Shown: one piece after another, positions 51,597 through 62,264 of the stretch | Layout of the letters: every line of letters starts with the position of its first letter | How positions within the stretch are numbered: the stretch's first letter is position 1 | DNA from: Mesorhizobium sp. 131-2-1 | GTDB lineage: Bacteria > Pseudomonadota > Alphaproteobacteria > Rhizobiales > Rhizobiaceae | Assembly (NCBI RefSeq): GCF_016756535.1 | Contig: NZ_AP023247.1 | Span: forward strand, 744,001-808,000 | Reading direction: 5' to 3' | Length of the DNA stretch: 64,000 nucleotides | The notes under the pieces: model-generated | What the model saw: the letters and a program-made list of their open reading frames with translations, nothing else | What the model was told of the DNA's origin: nothing | The model's database searches: none | Program-made: the position numbers and the translations under genes

Positions 51597-51791
51597 TCAG
51601 TGCTCCGTCGTGCTATCGGTTTCGGCCTTGAGTCTGGTCTTCGGCCGGCGGCGCAAACGCCGCTTCCTGGCTTCGGTTTTACCGGCGGCGTCATCGGCGC
51701 TGGCCGGCAGGCTCTTGTCCCTTCGCATGGCGAAACGCTTGCGGCCCGCATAGTAGGGCTCGAAAACGTCCTGAATCTTCAGGCTGTCCAT
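51597..51791 (-). CDS. Hypothetical small basic protein, 64 residues
   Basis: Reads MDSLKIQDVFEPYYAGRKRF and continues with a Lys/Arg/Ala-rich tail (KTEARKRRLRRRPKTRLKAE). Start at 51791, with an alternative seven codons earlier at 51812 (MSLGEHR). No strong ribosome site at 51791. The first 20 residues look like folded protein and the rest disordered. Unknown family; may be spurious, as it lies in a degraded region next to the EamA remnant. Confidence 0.4.
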   Translation of the reverse strand: MDSLKIQDVFEPYYAGRKRFAMRRDKSLPASADDAAGKTEARKRRLRRRPKTRLKAETDSTTEH

Positions 51792-51963
51792 CCTGTGCTC
51801 CCCGAGACTCACTGATCAACGAGACTCACGGATAAATTCGCCGGTGACGGTTTCGTTCCGCACTGTGGCAAAGGCATGGCGGCCACATTACTTCGTCGTC
51901 ACGTTTTGCAACCGGGCGTGCGCCGTGCCAAACAGGGCCAAATGCAAAGGCCAGAGGGCACCG

Positions 51964-52854
51964 GTGACCGGCGACAAACGCAGCTATGTGATCGGGCAGA
52001 TCGAGATACCGGCGCGGCCGCTCCCGCCGGCGCTCTATCTGGTGGCGACGCCGATCGGCAACCTCGCCGACATCACGCTGCGCGCGCTGGAGACGCTGGC
52101 CGCAGCCGACATCGTCGCCTGCGAGGACACGCGCGTCTCGCGCGTGCTGCTCGAGCGCTACGGCATCCGCCGCCGCACCACCGCCTATCACGAGCACAAT
52201 GCCGGCGAGGCCGGACCGAAGCTGATCGCGGCGCTTGAAGCCGGGCAGAGCGTGGCGCTGATCTCGGACGCCGGCACGCCGCTGATATCGGATCCCGGCT
52301 ACCGGCTGGTCGGCGAGGCGCTCGACCGTGCGATCCGCGTCGTGCCCATTCCCGGCCCTTCGGCGGCGCTGGCGGCGCTGACCGCTTCCGGCCTGCCTTC
52401 CGATGCCTTCCTGTTCGCCGGGTTCCTGCCGGTGAAGACCGGCCAGCGGCTGACCAAGCTGGAGACATTCAAGGCGGTGCCGGCGACGCTGATCTTCTTC
52501 GAATCGCCGCGACGGCTGGCCGAGACGCTTGCCGCCATGGTCGAGGCGCTGGGCGGCGAGCGCAACGCCGCCATCGGGAGGGAACTGACCAAGACCTTCG
52601 AGGAGACGCGGACCGGCACGCTGCAAGCGCTTGCCGATCACTACGCGGCGGCGGACACGCCAAAGGGCGAGATCGTCATCTGCGTCGGTCCCGCCGAAGC
52701 CAAGGCCGACGAGCCTGCGGACATCGACCGGCTGCTGCTGTCGCTCGCCGCCGAAATGCCGGCCTCGAAGGCGGCGGCGGAAGCAGCGAAGATGACCGGC
52801 GGCCAGAAGCAGGCGCTCTACCGGCGGCTGCTCGAACTCAGGGACAGACCATGA
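51964..52854 (+). CDS. rsmI: 16S rRNA (cytidine-1402-2'-O)-methyltransferase RsmI
   Basis: Methylates the ribose of C1402 in 16S rRNA. 296 residues of the tetrapyrrole-methylase fold: LYLVATPIGNLADITLRALETL near the N-terminus, ACEDTRVSRVLL, then ALISDAGTPLISDPGYRLV and VVPIPGPSAALAALTASGLPSDAF. The start is GTG at 51964, preceded by AGAGGG, since family similarity begins shortly after; the longer frame from 51844 adds 40 unrelated residues. yraN follows after a palindromic repeat, the usual neighbour. Confidence 0.94.
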   Translation: MTGDKRSYVIGQIEIPARPLPPALYLVATPIGNLADITLRALETLAAADIVACEDTRVSRVLLERYGIRRRTTAYHEHNAGEAGPKLIAALEAGQSVALISDAGTPLISDPGYRLVGEALDRAIRVVPIPGPSAALAALTASGLPSDAFLFAGFLPVKTGQRLTKLETFKAVPATLIFFESPRRLAETLAAMVEALGGERNAAIGRELTKTFEETRTGTLQALADHYAAADTPKGEIVICVGPAEAKADEPADIDRLLLSLAAEMPASKAAAEAAKMTGGQKQALYRRLLELRDRP

Positions 52855-52893
52855 TCCCGAAAAGTGGAAACCGGTTTTCGGAAAAGATCATGG
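52849..52893. repeat. CCATGATC-type palindromic repeat over the rsmI stop
   Basis: CCATGATC at 52849-52856 and GATCATGG ending at 52893, with inner CCGAAAA and TTTTCGG pairing. The rsmI stop codon (52852-52854) lies inside the left arm. It separates rsmI from yraN. Confidence 0.75.
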
Positions 52894-52914
52894 TCAAACA
52901 AAGAGAGGATAGCG

Positions 52915-53292
52915 GTGGCTGAGCGCCCGGCCGCCAGCCGCCAGAAGGCCTATCGGCGCGGCCATCGCGGCGAATGGCTGGCGGCGCTGGCGCTGATGCT
53001 GAAGGGTTACCGGATCCTGGCGCGCCGTCACCGCACCAGGCTTGGCGAGATCGACCTCATCGCGCGGCGCGGCAACCTGGTGCTGTTCGTCGAGGTCAAG
53101 GCGCGGCGCACGCTGATGGAAGCGATGGAAGCGATCGCCCACAGTTCGGAGCGCCGCATCGAGGGCGCCGCCGACCTATGGCTGTCCCGCCAGCCCGACT
53201 ATGGAAAACTGTCAGTGCGTTTCGACATGGTGGCGGTGCTGCCATGGCGCTGGCCGGTGCATGTCGAGAACGCGTTTTATGGGCGGAATTGA
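52915..53292 (+). CDS. YraN-family (UPF0102) endonuclease-like protein
   Basis: Protein of 125 residues of the UPF0102 family. It has the restriction-endonuclease-like core: [51 protein letters not shown], where E-x-D and E-x-K form the metal site (GEIDLI, FVEVKAR). Role unknown; the genetic link to rsmI is widespread. GTG start at 52915 with AGAGAGGA upstream. Convergent with uppP, 7 bases apart. Confidence 0.92.
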   Translation: MAERPAASRQKAYRRGHRGEWLAALALMLKGYRILARRHRTRLGEIDLIARRGNLVLFVEVKARRTLMEAMEAIAHSSERRIEGAADLWLSRQPDYGKLSVRFDMVAVLPWRWPVHVENAFYGRN

Positions 53293-53299
53293 AGGGGCT

Positions 53300-54106
53300 T
53301 CATCCCCAGATCATCAACGCAATCAACCCGACGCCGCCGACCACCAGCCGCCACCAGCCGAACAGCGAGTAGCCGTTGCGCGACACGTAATCGAGCAGGA
53401 AGCGGACGACGAACAGCGCGGTGACGAAGGCGGCAACGAAGCCGATGGCAATGATCGGCAGGTCGGCCGAGGTCAGCACGTTGCGGTTCTTGAACAGGTC
53501 GAAGGCGAAGGCGCCGACCATGGTCGGAATGGCCAGGAAGAAGGAGAATTCCGCCGCCGCGCGCTTGTCGACACCCAAAAGCAGCGCACCGACGATGGTC
53601 GAGCCGGAGCGCGAGGTGCCAGGGATGAGCGACAGGCACTGGAACAGGCCGATCTGCAGATAGAGCCTCGTCGGGAAGCGTTCGACGTCGCGATAGACGG
53701 GCTTCAAATTCATGCGGTCGACCAGGAGCAGGACCACGCCGCCGATGATCAGCATGATGCAGATCAGCCGCGGCGATTCGAACAGGATCGTCTTGATGAA
53801 GTCATGCGCCAAGGCGCCGATAATGGCCGCCGGCAGGAAGGCGATGAGGATGCCGATGACGAAATGCCGCGTCAGCCGGTCATAGGGCAGTTCGATGAGC
53901 ATCTGCCACAGGCGTTTGAAATAGACGCTGAGGATGGCGAGGATGGCGCCGAGCTGAATCAGGATCTCGAAGGCCTTGCCGGTCGAATGGAAGCCGAGGA
54001 AATGGCCGGCGAGCAGGATATGGCCGGTCGATGATACCGGAATGAACTCGGTCAGGCCCTCCAGCAGGCCGAGCAGCAACGCTTCGACGATGGTCTGGCT
54101 ATCCAT
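53300..54106 (-). CDS. uppP: Undecaprenyl-diphosphatase UppP (BacA)
   Basis: Recycles the cell-wall lipid carrier by removing one phosphate from undecaprenyl diphosphate; loss or gain affects bacitracin sensitivity. 268 residues with about eight membrane segments. Motif 1 is [24 protein letters not shown] and motif 2 is [33 protein letters not shown], both complete. The start at 54106 ([13 protein letters not shown]) has GAGG ahead and is preferred to 54130. Divergent from fzlA. Confidence 0.96.
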   Translation of the reverse strand: MDSQTIVEALLLGLLEGLTEFIPVSSTGHILLAGHFLGFHSTGKAFEILIQLGAILAILSVYFKRLWQMLIELPYDRLTRHFVIGILIAFLPAAIIGALAHDFIKTILFESPRLICIMLIIGGVVLLLVDRMNLKPVYRDVERFPTRLYLQIGLFQCLSLIPGTSRSGSTIVGALLLGVDKRAAAEFSFFLAIPTMVGAFAFDLFKNRNVLTSADLPIIAIGFVAAFVTALFVVRFLLDYVSRNGYSLFGWWRLVVGGVGLIALMIWG

Positions 54107-54260
54107 GGCAACCTCGGGATTGGGACTCAAAGAAGGGCTTGCTTGTCATGGCGCGGAAGTCCCCCTATAGGTCGCAGCACCCTGACGGTCCGCTTTGCGG
54201 GCGGCCAAGACTTACCGGCGCCGCCGGCGATTCGCCAGTGCGCCTTATTATCGCGGGACC

Positions 54261-54953
54261 ATGCTGACGCTCTTCCACCACCCGATGTTCGCCTCTTGCC
54301 GGTTCGTTCGCCTCGCCTTCGGCGAATATGGCGAGGAGCTGGCGCTGATCGAGGAAAAGCCGTGGACGCGGCGCAAGGAGTTCCTGGCGCTGAACCCGGC
54401 CGGCACGCTGCCGATCCTGCTCGCCGAAGGCGACGTGCCGATCGTCGGCGCCATGGTGATCGCCGAATATCTCGACGAAACGCGCGGCGTGCTCAAGCGC
54501 GACAAGCGGCTGTTTGCCGAGGACCCGATGGAGCGCGCCGAAATCCGCCGGCTGACCGACTGGTACCTGAACAAGGCCGAAAGCGAGGTGACCCGCCATC
54601 TGGTGCGCGAACGGGTGCTGAAGCCGATAATGCCGGAGACGGCGGGCGGCGGCTCGCCCGATTCGGGCGCGATCCGCGCCGCGCGCGCCAACATCCGCCA
54701 GCACATGAAATACACCAACTGGCTGGCTGGCACCCGCCATTGGCTGGCCGGCAGCAGGGTGACCTATGCCGACCTCGCGGCGGCGGCAACACTTTCGGTG
54801 CTCGACTATCTCGGCGAGATCGATTGGCGCGAGCACAGCGCGGCGCGCGAATGGTATACAAGGGTGAAGTCACGACCCTCGTTCCGGCCGCTGCTGTCCG
54901 ACCGGGTGCGCGGCCTGTCGCCGGTGTCGCATTATGCGGACCTCGATTTCTAA
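54261..54953 (+). CDS. fzlA: GST-fold FtsZ-binding protein FzlA
   Basis: Protein of 230 residues with glutathione-S-transferase fold: N-domain [35 protein letters not shown] and [16 protein letters not shown], then a helical C-domain with [29 protein letters not shown]. The end, HYADLDF, is the conserved tail that FzlA uses in alphaproteobacterial division (FtsZ filament curvature in Caulobacter). It is likely not a catalytic transferase. The start at 54261 gives the right N-terminus though its ribosome site is weak. It overlaps queG by 20 bases. Confidence 0.75.
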   Translation: MLTLFHHPMFASCRFVRLAFGEYGEELALIEEKPWTRRKEFLALNPAGTLPILLAEGDVPIVGAMVIAEYLDETRGVLKRDKRLFAEDPMERAEIRRLTDWYLNKAESEVTRHLVRERVLKPIMPETAGGGSPDSGAIRAARANIRQHMKYTNWLAGTRHWLAGSRVTYADLAAAATLSVLDYLGEIDWREHSAAREWYTRVKSRPSFRPLLSDRVRGLSPVSHYADLDF

Positions 54954-56088
54954 GACCGAAACCCTGCGCGCGCTGATCGAGCGCGAGGCGAGGCGCGCCG
55001 GTTTCGATGCCGTCGCCGTCACCAGGCCGGACGCCATTCCGCTGGCGCCGGCGAGGCTCGCCGAATTCGTCGCCGACGGTTTTCATGGCTCGATGGGCTG
55101 GATCGCCGAGACGATCGAGCGCCGCGCCGAACCGTCCGCGCTCTGGCCGGACGTGCGCTCGATCATCGTGCTCGCGATGAATTACGGCCCGGACCACGAT
55201 CCGCGCGCGCTGCAGGCCAGACGCGACCGCGGCGCGATCTCGGTCTATGCGCAAAACCGCGACTATCACGAGATTATGAAGGGCAGGCTGAAGGAGATCG
55301 CCGGCAAGATCGTCGCGCGCGCGGGCGGCGACGTCAAAGTCTTCGTCGACACGGCGCCGGTGATGGAAAAGCCGCTCGCCGAAGCCGCCGGCCTCGGCTG
55401 GCAGGGCAAGCACACCAATCTGGTCAGCCGCGCGCATGGCTCATGGCTGTTCCTCGGCACCATCTTTACCACGGCGGAGCTCGAGCCCGACACGGCGGAA
55501 GAGGACCATTGCGGTTCCTGCCGCGCCTGCCTCGACGCCTGCCCGACCGATGCCTTCCCGGCACCCTACCGGCTCGATGCGCGACGCTGCATCTCCTACC
55601 TCACCATAGAGAACAAGGGGCCGATCCCCAGCGAGTTCCGCGACAAGATCGGCAACCGAATCTATGGCTGCGACGATTGTCTCGCCGCCTGTCCGTGGAA
55701 CAAGTTCGCCCGCGCCGCCTCGGAGGCGAAGCTAGCCGCGCGCGACGATCTGCGCGAGCCGCCGCTGGCCGAGCTGCTCGCCCTCGACGACGCGGCCTTC
55801 CGCAGCTTCTTCTCCGGTTCGCCGATCAAGCGCATCGGGCGCGACCGTTTCATCCGCAACGTGCTGATCGCCGCCGGCAATTCGGACGATGCGTCGCTCG
55901 TCCGGGCCGTGCACGGGCTGCTCGGTGATGCCTCGCCGCTGGTGCGGGGCGCCGCTGTCTGGGCGCTGTCCAGGCTCGTACCCGATGCCGAGTTCGCCAG
56001 ACGCGCCGCCATCGCCTTGGCAACGGAAGATGACGCGACGGTGCGCGACGAATGGCTGTCCGCCCTGCCAACCGAGGTCCATGCATGA
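54934..56088 (+). CDS. queG: Epoxyqueuosine reductase QueG
   Basis: Last step of queuosine synthesis in tRNA: reduces epoxyqueuosine to queuosine using cobalamin. 384 residues. Two 4Fe-4S motifs are complete: [17 protein letters not shown] (about residue 190) and [14 protein letters not shown] (about 247). The catalytic Asp is in [25 protein letters not shown]. The C-terminal HEAT-like part ([28 protein letters not shown]) is present. It starts inside the end of fzlA and its stop overlaps the next start (ATGA). Confidence 0.96.
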   Translation: MRTSISKTETLRALIEREARRAGFDAVAVTRPDAIPLAPARLAEFVADGFHGSMGWIAETIERRAEPSALWPDVRSIIVLAMNYGPDHDPRALQARRDRGAISVYAQNRDYHEIMKGRLKEIAGKIVARAGGDVKVFVDTAPVMEKPLAEAAGLGWQGKHTNLVSRAHGSWLFLGTIFTTAELEPDTAEEDHCGSCRACLDACPTDAFPAPYRLDARRCISYLTIENKGPIPSEFRDKIGNRIYGCDDCLAACPWNKFARAASEAKLAARDDLREPPLAELLALDDAAFRSFFSGSPIKRIGRDRFIRNVLIAAGNSDDASLVRAVHGLLGDASPLVRGAAVWALSRLVPDAEFARRAAIALATEDDATVRDEWLSALPTEVHA

Positions 56089-56987
56089 GCGAAAAACGGT
56101 TCTTCGTCTTCGGCGCCGGCTACTCCGGCAAGGCCTTCGCCCGCGCCAACCGGGACGCCGCGACCATCTTTGGCACGACGCGCTCGCCTGAGAAATTCAC
56201 GGCGCTCAGCCAGGCCGGCATCGCGCCGCTGCGCTTCGACGGCGCGATGACGCCAGAAATGGGCGACGCCTTGAAGGCGACCACCCACCTCATCGTCTCG
56301 GTGGCGCCGGAAGAGGCCGGCGACCTGGTGCTCGGTGCCGCGGGCGAGGCGATCGCCGCGATGCCGGCACTGGAATGGATCGGCTACCTCTCGACCGTCG
56401 GCGTCTATGGCGACCATGGCGGCGGCTGGGTGGACGAGAGGGCCGAATGCCGGCCAGTGTCGAAGCGCTCGGTGATGCGGGTGACGGCTGAACGGGACTG
56501 GCTAACGCTCGGCCGGGAAATCGGCAGGCCGGTGGCGGTGTTGCGCCTGTCGGGCATCTACGGTCCCGGCCGCAACGCGCTGGTCAACCTGGCCGACGGC
56601 ACCGCTAGACGGCTGGTCAAGCCCGGCCAGGTTTTCAACCGCATCCATTGCGACGACATCGCCGGCGCGCTCTGGCATCTGGCCGGGAAAAATCTCGGCG
56701 GCATCCTCAACGTCACCGACGACGAGCCAGCGCCGCCGCAGGATGTCGTCGCCTATGCCGCGGGGCTGATGGGCGTCGAGCCGCCGCCCGAAATTGCCTT
56801 CGAGACCGCAGAGCTTTCGCCCATGGCGCGCTCCTTCTATGGCGAGAACAAGCGCGTTTCCAACGCCGCGATCAAGGCGGCCGGCTACGGCTTTGCCTAT
56901 CCCGACTACCGCTCCGCGCTCGAGCGGATGTGGGCGGACGGCAGCTGGCGCGAGGGCGAGCCGCGCAGCCCGATGAAGCGTTCCTGA
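56085..56987 (+). CDS. NAD(P)-binding SDR/epimerase-like protein (YeeZ-like)
   Basis: Protein of 300 residues with a Rossmann fold: [17 protein letters not shown] near the N-terminus, then [18 protein letters not shown] (with the Tyr of the epimerase type) and [20 protein letters not shown]. It fits the extended short-chain dehydrogenase group that includes E. coli YeeZ; the classical YxxxK is not seen. Substrate unknown. It is coupled to queG by a four-base overlap. Confidence 0.85.
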   Translation: MSEKRFFVFGAGYSGKAFARANRDAATIFGTTRSPEKFTALSQAGIAPLRFDGAMTPEMGDALKATTHLIVSVAPEEAGDLVLGAAGEAIAAMPALEWIGYLSTVGVYGDHGGGWVDERAECRPVSKRSVMRVTAERDWLTLGREIGRPVAVLRLSGIYGPGRNALVNLADGTARRLVKPGQVFNRIHCDDIAGALWHLAGKNLGGILNVTDDEPAPPQDVVAYAAGLMGVEPPPEIAFETAELSPMARSFYGENKRVSNAAIKAAGYGFAYPDYRSALERMWADGSWREGEPRSPMKRS

Positions 56988-57074
56988 TTAAAGCGGGACG
57001 CCGGGCGTGATATGATTCGCGCCATCGCCGCTCTCGAGGCTCGGGCGGCGCGACTAGGAGAGGGATGCGGCTTG

Positions 57075-58166
57075 ATGATGACCTCGATGCGATCATTTTC
57101 CGTCCGAAGGCCGTTCCTGACGGCGGCGCTGGCGATCGTCGGGCTGGCCGGGCTGGCGGCGGCCGCGCTGACGGCCGAGCCGCGGGCAAAGGACCTGTTC
57201 GGCGCCAAGAAGCTGCCGGCGGTGGCGGCGGCGCAATCCTTCGGCTTCTACTCCAAGGGCTGCTTCGCCGGCGGCGTCGCCATTCCGATGGACGGATCGA
57301 CCTGGGAAGTGATGCGCCCCTCGCGCAACCGCCGCTGGGGCCACCCGGCGATGATCGCGCTGATCGAGAAGCTGGCGCGCGACGCGCATGCCGACGGCTG
57401 GCCGGGCCTGCTGATCGGCGACATCTCGCAGCCGCGCGGCGGGCCGATGATGACCGGCCATGCCTCGCACCAGATCGGGCTCGATGCCGACATCTGGCTG
57501 ACGCCGATGCCCAGTCGGCCGCTGTCGATGGCGCAGCGAGAATCGATGAGCGCCACCTTGATGGTCGACGAGAAGACCCATCTGGTGAAGGACGCACTGT
57601 GGACACCGGCGCACACTAGGCTGCTGAAGCGGGCCGCCAGCTATCCGGAGGTCGAGCGCATCCTGGTCAATCCAGGGATCAAGAAGAAGCTGTGCGATAC
57701 GGTGAAGGGCGACCGTGACTGGCTGCGCAAGATCCGGCCGTTCTGGGGCCATGACTACCATTTCCACATGCGCATCGGCTGCCAGCCGGGCTCGTCCGGC
57801 TGCAAGGCGCAGGAAGCGACGCCGGCCGATGACGGCTGCGGCAAGCCGCTGGCCTGGTGGTTCACCGAGGAGCCGTGGCGCCCCAACAAGAACCCCGACG
57901 CGCCGAAGGCGCGCGACATCATGACGATGGCGAACCTGCCGAAGGAGTGCCGGGCGGTGCTCGACGCGCCAAATCCGCCTTCGGCGGAAGCCGTCACCTA
58001 TCATGGCGACGGCTTGCCGATCGCTGCCGCCGAGCCGCCGGCGGAAGTGCCGGCGCCCGCAGCCACAGTGCCAGTCGGCGCCACGGCGCTGCCTGCCTCG
58101 GCGAGCGCCTTCGCGCCGACGCCGGAGATCGGCATTCCGCTACCGCGGCCACGGCCCGGCAACTGA
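57075..58166 (+). CDS. mepA: Penicillin-insensitive murein endopeptidase MepA
   Basis: Zinc peptidase that cuts D-Ala to meso-diaminopimelate cross-links in peptidoglycan, 363 residues. Residues 12-33 form a signal peptide or anchor (LTAALAIVGLAGLAAAALTAEP). The zinc motifs are GHASHQIGLDADIWL (H and D) and FWGHDYHFHMRI. Several Cys pairs (CFAGG, CDTVK, CQPGSSGC, CGKPL, CRAVL) fit the disulfide-rich family. The last 50 residues are Pro/Ala-rich and disordered. The start at 57075 follows AGGAGAGGG; an earlier in-frame ATG at 57012 is less likely. Confidence 0.93.
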   Translation: MMTSMRSFSVRRPFLTAALAIVGLAGLAAAALTAEPRAKDLFGAKKLPAVAAAQSFGFYSKGCFAGGVAIPMDGSTWEVMRPSRNRRWGHPAMIALIEKLARDAHADGWPGLLIGDISQPRGGPMMTGHASHQIGLDADIWLTPMPSRPLSMAQRESMSATLMVDEKTHLVKDALWTPAHTRLLKRAASYPEVERILVNPGIKKKLCDTVKGDRDWLRKIRPFWGHDYHFHMRIGCQPGSSGCKAQEATPADDGCGKPLAWWFTEEPWRPNKNPDAPKARDIMTMANLPKECRAVLDAPNPPSAEAVTYHGDGLPIAAAEPPAEVPAPAATVPVGATALPASASAFAPTPEIGIPLPRPRPGN

Positions 58167-58321
58167 CGCCGAGACGGCTTTCTCTTTGCGAGGCCATGCG
58201 CTACACGCATCCCGCTCTATCTCTGTCTTAGCGGCATTGTGCGACGCCAGGTGATTCCACTTGGCTGCAAAATGCTCTAGTCAGACAAATGAGGGGCTGC
58301 CGGAACGGGGACGAACAGAGC

Positions 58322-59341
58322 ATGGCAGGTGAAGACGAGACAGCGCTGCGGTTTCCGGTCCTGATCGGCGACATTGGCGGCACCAATGCGCGCTTCTCGA
58401 TCGTGCTGGACGCCAATTCGGAGCCGACCGAGCCGCAGATCGTCCAGACGGCCAATTTCAACACCATCGACGAGGCGATCCAGGCGGCGGTGCTCGACCG
58501 CTCCTCGGTGCGGCCGAATTCGGCCGTGCTGGCGGTGGCCGGTCCGGTCGACGGCGACGAGATCCCGCTCACCAATTGCCCCTGGGTGGTCAAGCCCCGG
58601 CAGATGTTCTCCAATCTCGGCCTCACCGACATCGTCGTGCTCAACGACTTCGAGGCGCAGGCGCTGGCCGTCGTCGCGCTCGGCGAGGAGCATATGGAAA
58701 AGATCGGCGGTGGCACGCCGGAGCCCAATGCCAGCCGCGTCGTGCTCGGCCCCGGCACCGGGCTCGGCGTCGCCGGGCTGATCCATGCGCTCAATCACTG
58801 GATACCGGTGCCGGGCGAAGGTGGGCACATGGATATCGGCCCGCGCTCGCCGCGCGATTTCCAGGTCTTTCCGCATATAGAGCGGCTCGAGGGCCGCGTT
58901 TCCGGCGAGCAGATCCTGTGCGGGCGCGGCCTGGTCAATGTCTACCGCGCGGTGGCCAAGGCCGACGGCAAGCCGGCGCCCTTCAGCGCGCCGGCCGAGA
59001 TCACCGCCGCGGCGTTGGCGAACGCCGACCCGGTGGCGGAGGAAGCGCTGTCGTTGTTCGTCACCTGCCTCGGCCGCACCGCCGGCGACCTCGCGCTGGT
59101 GTTCATGAGCCGCGGCGGCGTCTTCCTCACCGGCGGCATCGCGCAAAAAATCGTGCCGGCGCTCAAAGCCGGCAATTTCCGCTCGGCCTTCGAGGACAAG
59201 GCGCCGCACAGCGCGCTGATGCGCTCGATGCCGGTCTATGTCATCACCCACCCGCTGGCGGCGCTTCTCGGCCTCGCCGCCTATGCCAAAAACCCGTCGC
59301 TGTTCGGCGTCCGGACCGCAGGGCGGCGCTGGCGGGTCTAG
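58322..59341 (+). CDS. glk: Glucokinase
   Basis: Phosphorylates glucose with ATP, 339 residues, hexokinase-fold glucokinase of the bacterial Glk type. The phosphate loop is [15 protein letters not shown] (about residue 13), the sugar-binding Asp lies in [11 protein letters not shown], and [12 protein letters not shown] and EGGHMDIGP follow in order; the second ATP contact is [14 protein letters not shown]. The start at 58322 ([13 protein letters not shown]) fits family length. It stands between mepA and an ABC exporter on the same strand with its own upstream gap of 155 bases. Confidence 0.94.
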   Translation: MAGEDETALRFPVLIGDIGGTNARFSIVLDANSEPTEPQIVQTANFNTIDEAIQAAVLDRSSVRPNSAVLAVAGPVDGDEIPLTNCPWVVKPRQMFSNLGLTDIVVLNDFEAQALAVVALGEEHMEKIGGGTPEPNASRVVLGPGTGLGVAGLIHALNHWIPVPGEGGHMDIGPRSPRDFQVFPHIERLEGRVSGEQILCGRGLVNVYRAVAKADGKPAPFSAPAEITAAALANADPVAEEALSLFVTCLGRTAGDLALVFMSRGGVFLTGGIAQKIVPALKAGNFRSAFEDKAPHSALMRSMPVYVITHPLAALLGLAAYAKNPSLFGVRTAGRRWRV

Positions 59342-59493
59342 GCTTTTTGAGCTTTCACAGCCGCTGCAGAAGGTTCTGATCCGAGCCGCGACGAAGTTTC
59401 GCCATAGGCAAGCCGTAGCCGGGGCGCTAAGAGGGGTGCCGAATTGCGGCCCTGCCGCAAGGCCAAACCGAAAATCACGGAACAAACCCCGAT

Positions 59494-61353
59494 TTGAACC
59501 AGCCGCTTCAACATAAAGCGAAGGCCCTGCAAGGCGAAACCTGGGCGATCCTGCGCCGCATCGTCGCTGAAAACGGTCGCGACCATCGCTGGTCCTATGC
59601 AGTTGTCATCGTCTGCTCGCTGCTGGTTTCGGGTACGACCGCCTTCTCGGCCTGGGTCATGGCGCCGATGGTCAACCAGATCTTCTACGAGCGGCGCGGC
59701 GATATGATCTTTTGGATATGCGCCGGCTTCATGGGCGCCTTCATGCTGCGCGGCTTCGCTGGCTATGGCCAGGCAGTGGCGTTGGCCCAAATCGGCAACA
59801 ATCTGGTGGCGCGCTACCAGAAGCGCATCTTCGATCATCTGATGAAGCTTGGCGTCGGCTTCTTCAACGATACACGTTCGGGCCGATTGGCGGCGCAGGT
59901 CAACGAGAATATCGGCGGCATTCGCGACCTGTTGTCGTTGACACTGATATCGATCACCCGCGATGCGGTAACGCTGGTCGGTCTTGTCGGCCTGATGATC
60001 TACCAGGATCCGGTGTTGTCGATCAGTTCGCTGCTGATTGGACCGCCGCTGATCTGGGCCGTCGTCTACATCACCCGTCGCGTGCGGCAGATCAACCGGG
60101 AATCCGTGCTGATCAATTCCCGGCTGACCGGGGCCATCCAGGAAGCCACGCAAGGCATCGCCATCGTCAAGGCCTTCACCCTGGAGGACGAGCTGGCGCG
60201 ACGCATCGACAGCATGGCCGACACGGCCGAGCAGCGGGGTAACAAGATCGCCCGCGTGTCGGAACGATTGTCGCCGATTTCGGACATGCTGGCCGGTCTC
60301 GCCGTCACCGCCGTCATTGCTTATTCCGGTTATCGGGCGCTGGTGCTCGGGCAACCGCCGGGCGCGGTTTTTTCGTTCATCACCGCACTGATCCTGGCCT
60401 ATGACCCGGCGCGGCGGCTGGCGCGCATGCAGGTCAACATGGAGCGCGCCCTGGTCAACGCGCGCATGATCTACGAATTGCTCGACCTCGAGCCGCAGCA
60501 GGGCGACGCCCCCGGCGCGGTCGAGGCGAGGATCGCCAGCGGCGAGGTGCGCTTCGACAATGTCTCGTTCAGCTACGCCGCCGACGCGCCGGTGCTCAGG
60601 GATCTGAGCTTCACCGCCGCAGCCGGCAAGGTGACCGCGATCGTCGGTGCCTCCGGCGCCGGCAAGTCGACGCTGGTGGCGCTGCTGCAGCGCTTCTACG
60701 ATGTGGACCAAGGCAGCATCGAGGTCGACGGCCAGGACATTTCCAAGGTGACCAAGCAGTCGTTGCGCCAATCGATCGCCTATGTCTCGCAGGCGCCCTA
60801 TCTGTTCGAGGGCACGATCCGCGACAACATCCGCTACGGCCGGCTCTCGGCCACGGACGCCGAGATCGAATGGGCTGCAAGCCAGGCCGCCGCCGACGAG
60901 TTTATCCGCCAGCAGCCGCAAGGCTACGACACGCCGGTCGGCGAGGGCGGCTCGACGCTGTCGGGCGGCCAGCGCCAGCGCGTCTCGATCGCCCGCGCCA
61001 TCGTGCGGCAGGCGCCGATCCTGCTGCTCGACGAGGCGACGTCGGCGCTCGACAATGAGGCCGAAGCGCGCGTCCAGGAAGCGCTGACCCATGTCATGGA
61101 AGGACGCACGACGATCGTCATCGCGCACCGGCTGTCGACGGTGGTCAACGCCGACCACATCATCGTACTCGAGGAAGGCCGGCTGGTCGAGGAAGGCACG
61201 CATGCCTCGCTGATGGCCGACCCGCACAGCGTCTATGCCCGCTTCCACCGGGTGCAGGGCAAGAAGGGGCTGGGGCTTGTCGATGACGCCAAGCCCATCC
61301 AAACTCCGGTCCAGCGCAGCCGCGCGAAAAAGGCAGTGGGGAGGCAGGCATGA
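59494..61353 (+). CDS. MsbA-like ABC exporter, fused permease-ATPase
   Basis: Half-transporter of 619 residues. Residues 30-330 carry six membrane segments ([59 protein letters not shown] and others). The ATPase has Walker [10 protein letters not shown] (about residue 388), signature LSGGQRQR and Walker B ILLLDEAT, with IAHR. It is of the MsbA/lipid-exporter class; the substrate could be lipid A, a lipid or a glycan. The start is TTG at 59494, with no better codon until well inside; dapB overlaps its end by four bases. Confidence 0.88.
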   Translation: MNQPLQHKAKALQGETWAILRRIVAENGRDHRWSYAVVIVCSLLVSGTTAFSAWVMAPMVNQIFYERRGDMIFWICAGFMGAFMLRGFAGYGQAVALAQIGNNLVARYQKRIFDHLMKLGVGFFNDTRSGRLAAQVNENIGGIRDLLSLTLISITRDAVTLVGLVGLMIYQDPVLSISSLLIGPPLIWAVVYITRRVRQINRESVLINSRLTGAIQEATQGIAIVKAFTLEDELARRIDSMADTAEQRGNKIARVSERLSPISDMLAGLAVTAVIAYSGYRALVLGQPPGAVFSFITALILAYDPARRLARMQVNMERALVNARMIYELLDLEPQQGDAPGAVEARIASGEVRFDNVSFSYAADAPVLRDLSFTAAAGKVTAIVGASGAGKSTLVALLQRFYDVDQGSIEVDGQDISKVTKQSLRQSIAYVSQAPYLFEGTIRDNIRYGRLSATDAEIEWAASQAAADEFIRQQPQGYDTPVGEGGSTLSGGQRQRVSIARAIVRQAPILLLDEATSALDNEAEARVQEALTHVMEGRTTIVIAHRLSTVVNADHIIVLEEGRLVEEGTHASLMADPHSVYARFHRVQGKKGLGLVDDAKPIQTPVQRSRAKKAVGRQA

Positions 61354-62171
61354 GCGAAACCGGCGATATGGGCCTTGTGGTGGTGGGTGCTGCCGGCCGC
61401 ATGGGCCAGACGCTGATTCGCGCCATTCACACGATGCCTGGCGCGCGCGTCGCCGGCGCCGTCGAGCGGCCGGGCTCGCCCTATCTCGGCAAGGATGCCG
61501 GCGAGCTTGCCGGCATCGGCATCATCAACGTGCCGATATCAGACGACCCGCTGCCGGCCTTCGCCAAGGCCGATGGCGTGCTCGACTTCACCGCGCCCGC
61601 CGCGACCGTCGAATTCGCCGGCTATGCGGCGCAGGCGCGCATTGTTCATGTCATCGGCACCACCGGCTGCTCGGCGGACGACAATGCAGCGATCGCGGCG
61701 GCGGCGCGGCATGCCACGATCGTCAAATCGGGCAACATGAGCCTCGGCGTCAACCTGCTGGCGGTGCTGGTGGAACAGGCGGCGCGCGCGCTCGACGCCG
61801 ACGATTTCGACATCGAGATCCTGGAAATGCACCACCGCCACAAGGTCGACGCGCCGTCGGGAACGGCGCTTCTGCTCGGCGAGGCAGCGGCAACGGGCCG
61901 CGACATCCCGCTTGCCGGCAACGATGTCCGCGTTCGCGATGGCCATACAGGGGTGCGCAAGCCAGGCACGATCGGCTTCGCCACGCTGCGCGGCGGCTCC
62001 GTCGTCGGCGACCACAGCGTCATCCTGGCCGGCACCGGCGAACGCATCACGCTTTCCCACCATGCCGAGGACCGGGCGATCTTCGCGCGCGGCGCTGTAA
62101 AAGCGGCGCTTTGGGCCCGTGCGAGGAAGCCAGGTCTCTACTCAATGCGGGACGTGCTCGGCCTGAGCTGA
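61350..62171 (+). CDS. dapB: 4-hydroxy-tetrahydrodipicolinate reductase DapB
   Basis: Second step of the diaminopimelate/lysine branch: reduces the dapA product with NAD(P)H. 273 residues. The N-terminal Rossmann motif is [17 protein letters not shown]; substrate-site residues lie in [14 protein letters not shown] and the signature [20 protein letters not shown] with the catalytic His and Lys. The ending [27 protein letters not shown] is typical. It is translationally coupled to the ABC exporter. A palindromic repeat and gpmA follow. Confidence 0.96.
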   Translation: MSETGDMGLVVVGAAGRMGQTLIRAIHTMPGARVAGAVERPGSPYLGKDAGELAGIGIINVPISDDPLPAFAKADGVLDFTAPAATVEFAGYAAQARIVHVIGTTGCSADDNAAIAAAARHATIVKSGNMSLGVNLLAVLVEQAARALDADDFDIEILEMHHRHKVDAPSGTALLLGEAAATGRDIPLAGNDVRVRDGHTGVRKPGTIGFATLRGGSVVGDHSVILAGTGERITLSHHAEDRAIFARGAVKAALWARARKPGLYSMRDVLGLS

Positions 62172-62200
62172 GGCGGCCTCTCCAAATATTTTGTCCTTAC

Positions 62201-62244
62201 GCAATTCCGGACGGAAAACCGCTGCCCACTTTTCCTGGAATTGC
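62201..62244. repeat. GCAATTCC-type palindromic repeat, copy 2
   Basis: GCAATTCC at 62201-62208 and GGAATTGC at 62237-62244, with inner GGAAAA and TTTTCC pairing. Reverse orientation of the copy at 28658. It sits between dapB and gpmA and ends 10 bases before the gpmA ribosome site. Confidence 0.75.
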
Positions 62245-62264
62245 TCAAACTCGAAGGAGCAGAC

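Noticed and set aside
59480..59510. GGAAC ahead of the MsbA-like gene as an EcfG promoter
   Set aside because: No CGTT at 16 or 17 bases downstream.
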